Shown one piece after another: positions 63,994-64,000 of a DNA stretch of 64,000 bases. Origin of the DNA: Herpetosiphonaceae bacterium (GTDB taxonomy: Bacteria > Chloroflexota > Chloroflexia > Chloroflexales > Herpetosiphonaceae); contig BPHZ01000006.1 in NCBI GenBank assembly GCA_026003835.1, positions 62,001-126,000 on the forward strand, read 5' to 3'. A program made the position numbers and the translations under genes. The first letter of the stretch is position 1. Each line of letters opens with the position of its first letter. The notes under the pieces were generated by a model. That model saw only the letters and a list, made by a program, of their open reading frames with translations, ran no database searches and was not told the DNA's origin.

Positions 63994-64000
63994 AAGGAGG

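Overview
The window is about 62% GC and reads as a chromosomal segment of a thermophile-like or filamentous Chloroflexota bacterium (class Chloroflexia is my best guess). The basis is the mix of genes: a cyanobacterial/Chloroflexota-style type I-D CRISPR system, DUF2227 and DUF4032-type proteins, AUG/GUG/UUG starts behind strong AGGAGG sites, and many extended -10 promoters of the form TGnTATAAT. No rRNA, tRNA or insertion sequence was seen.

Layout. 1-9355: a partial membrane protein with a PH-like domain, a lipoprotein polysaccharide deacetylase, the leftward run efp, accB, xseA, xseB, pepP with a consensus promoter, and three rightward membrane proteins. 9362-13394: a NagD-like phosphatase and a methionine unit (metY-metX) behind a SAM-I riboswitch with its own promoter, extended P3 and terminator. 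13533-34449: a WYL regulator followed by a complete type I-D CRISPR-Cas locus (csc3/cas10d, csc2, csc1, cas3', cas6, cas4, cas1, cas2), a leader with an extended -10 promoter, and a very large array of about 127 identical 37-nt repeats. 34542-42454: housekeeping and unknown genes (SUKH-like, YigZ, FAD oxidoreductase, ParB/DUF4032-like, YciI, metallophosphoesterase, LarC, response regulator).

42604-61319, all leftward, is the most interesting part: a RiPP cluster whose enzyme set matches the minimal thiopeptide machinery. It has a long LanB glutamylation protein, two stand-alone LanB C-terminal-type proteins (one a candidate for dehydroalanine elimination, one for [4+2] pyridine formation), a YcaO cyclodehydratase ending in PxPxP, three E1/ThiF-like docking proteins (one fused to an RRE and an azoline dehydrogenase), a second dehydrogenase, an M50 membrane protease with a PqqD/RRE-like N-terminus, two GT1 glycosyltransferases, two methyltransferases and an ABC-2 exporter. 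It is fed by six precursor peptides arranged as two tandem triplets (types A, B, C twice). Each triplet has its own AT-rich promoter, and a strong terminator separates the precursors from the enzymes. No LanC-type cyclase is present. I read this as a glycosylated thiopeptide- or pyritide-like system that I cannot match to a described product.

61534-63993: thiolase, enoyl-CoA hydratase and MaoC-type hydratase, a fatty-acyl/CoA unit.

Caution: at least a dozen genes carry apparent +1 frameshifts, nearly all at short homopolymers (csc2, csc1, ycaO, an E1-like gene, both methyltransferases, the hydratase). The pattern looks like over-called homopolymers in the assembly rather than biological decay, so the affected genes are annotated here as whole genes.
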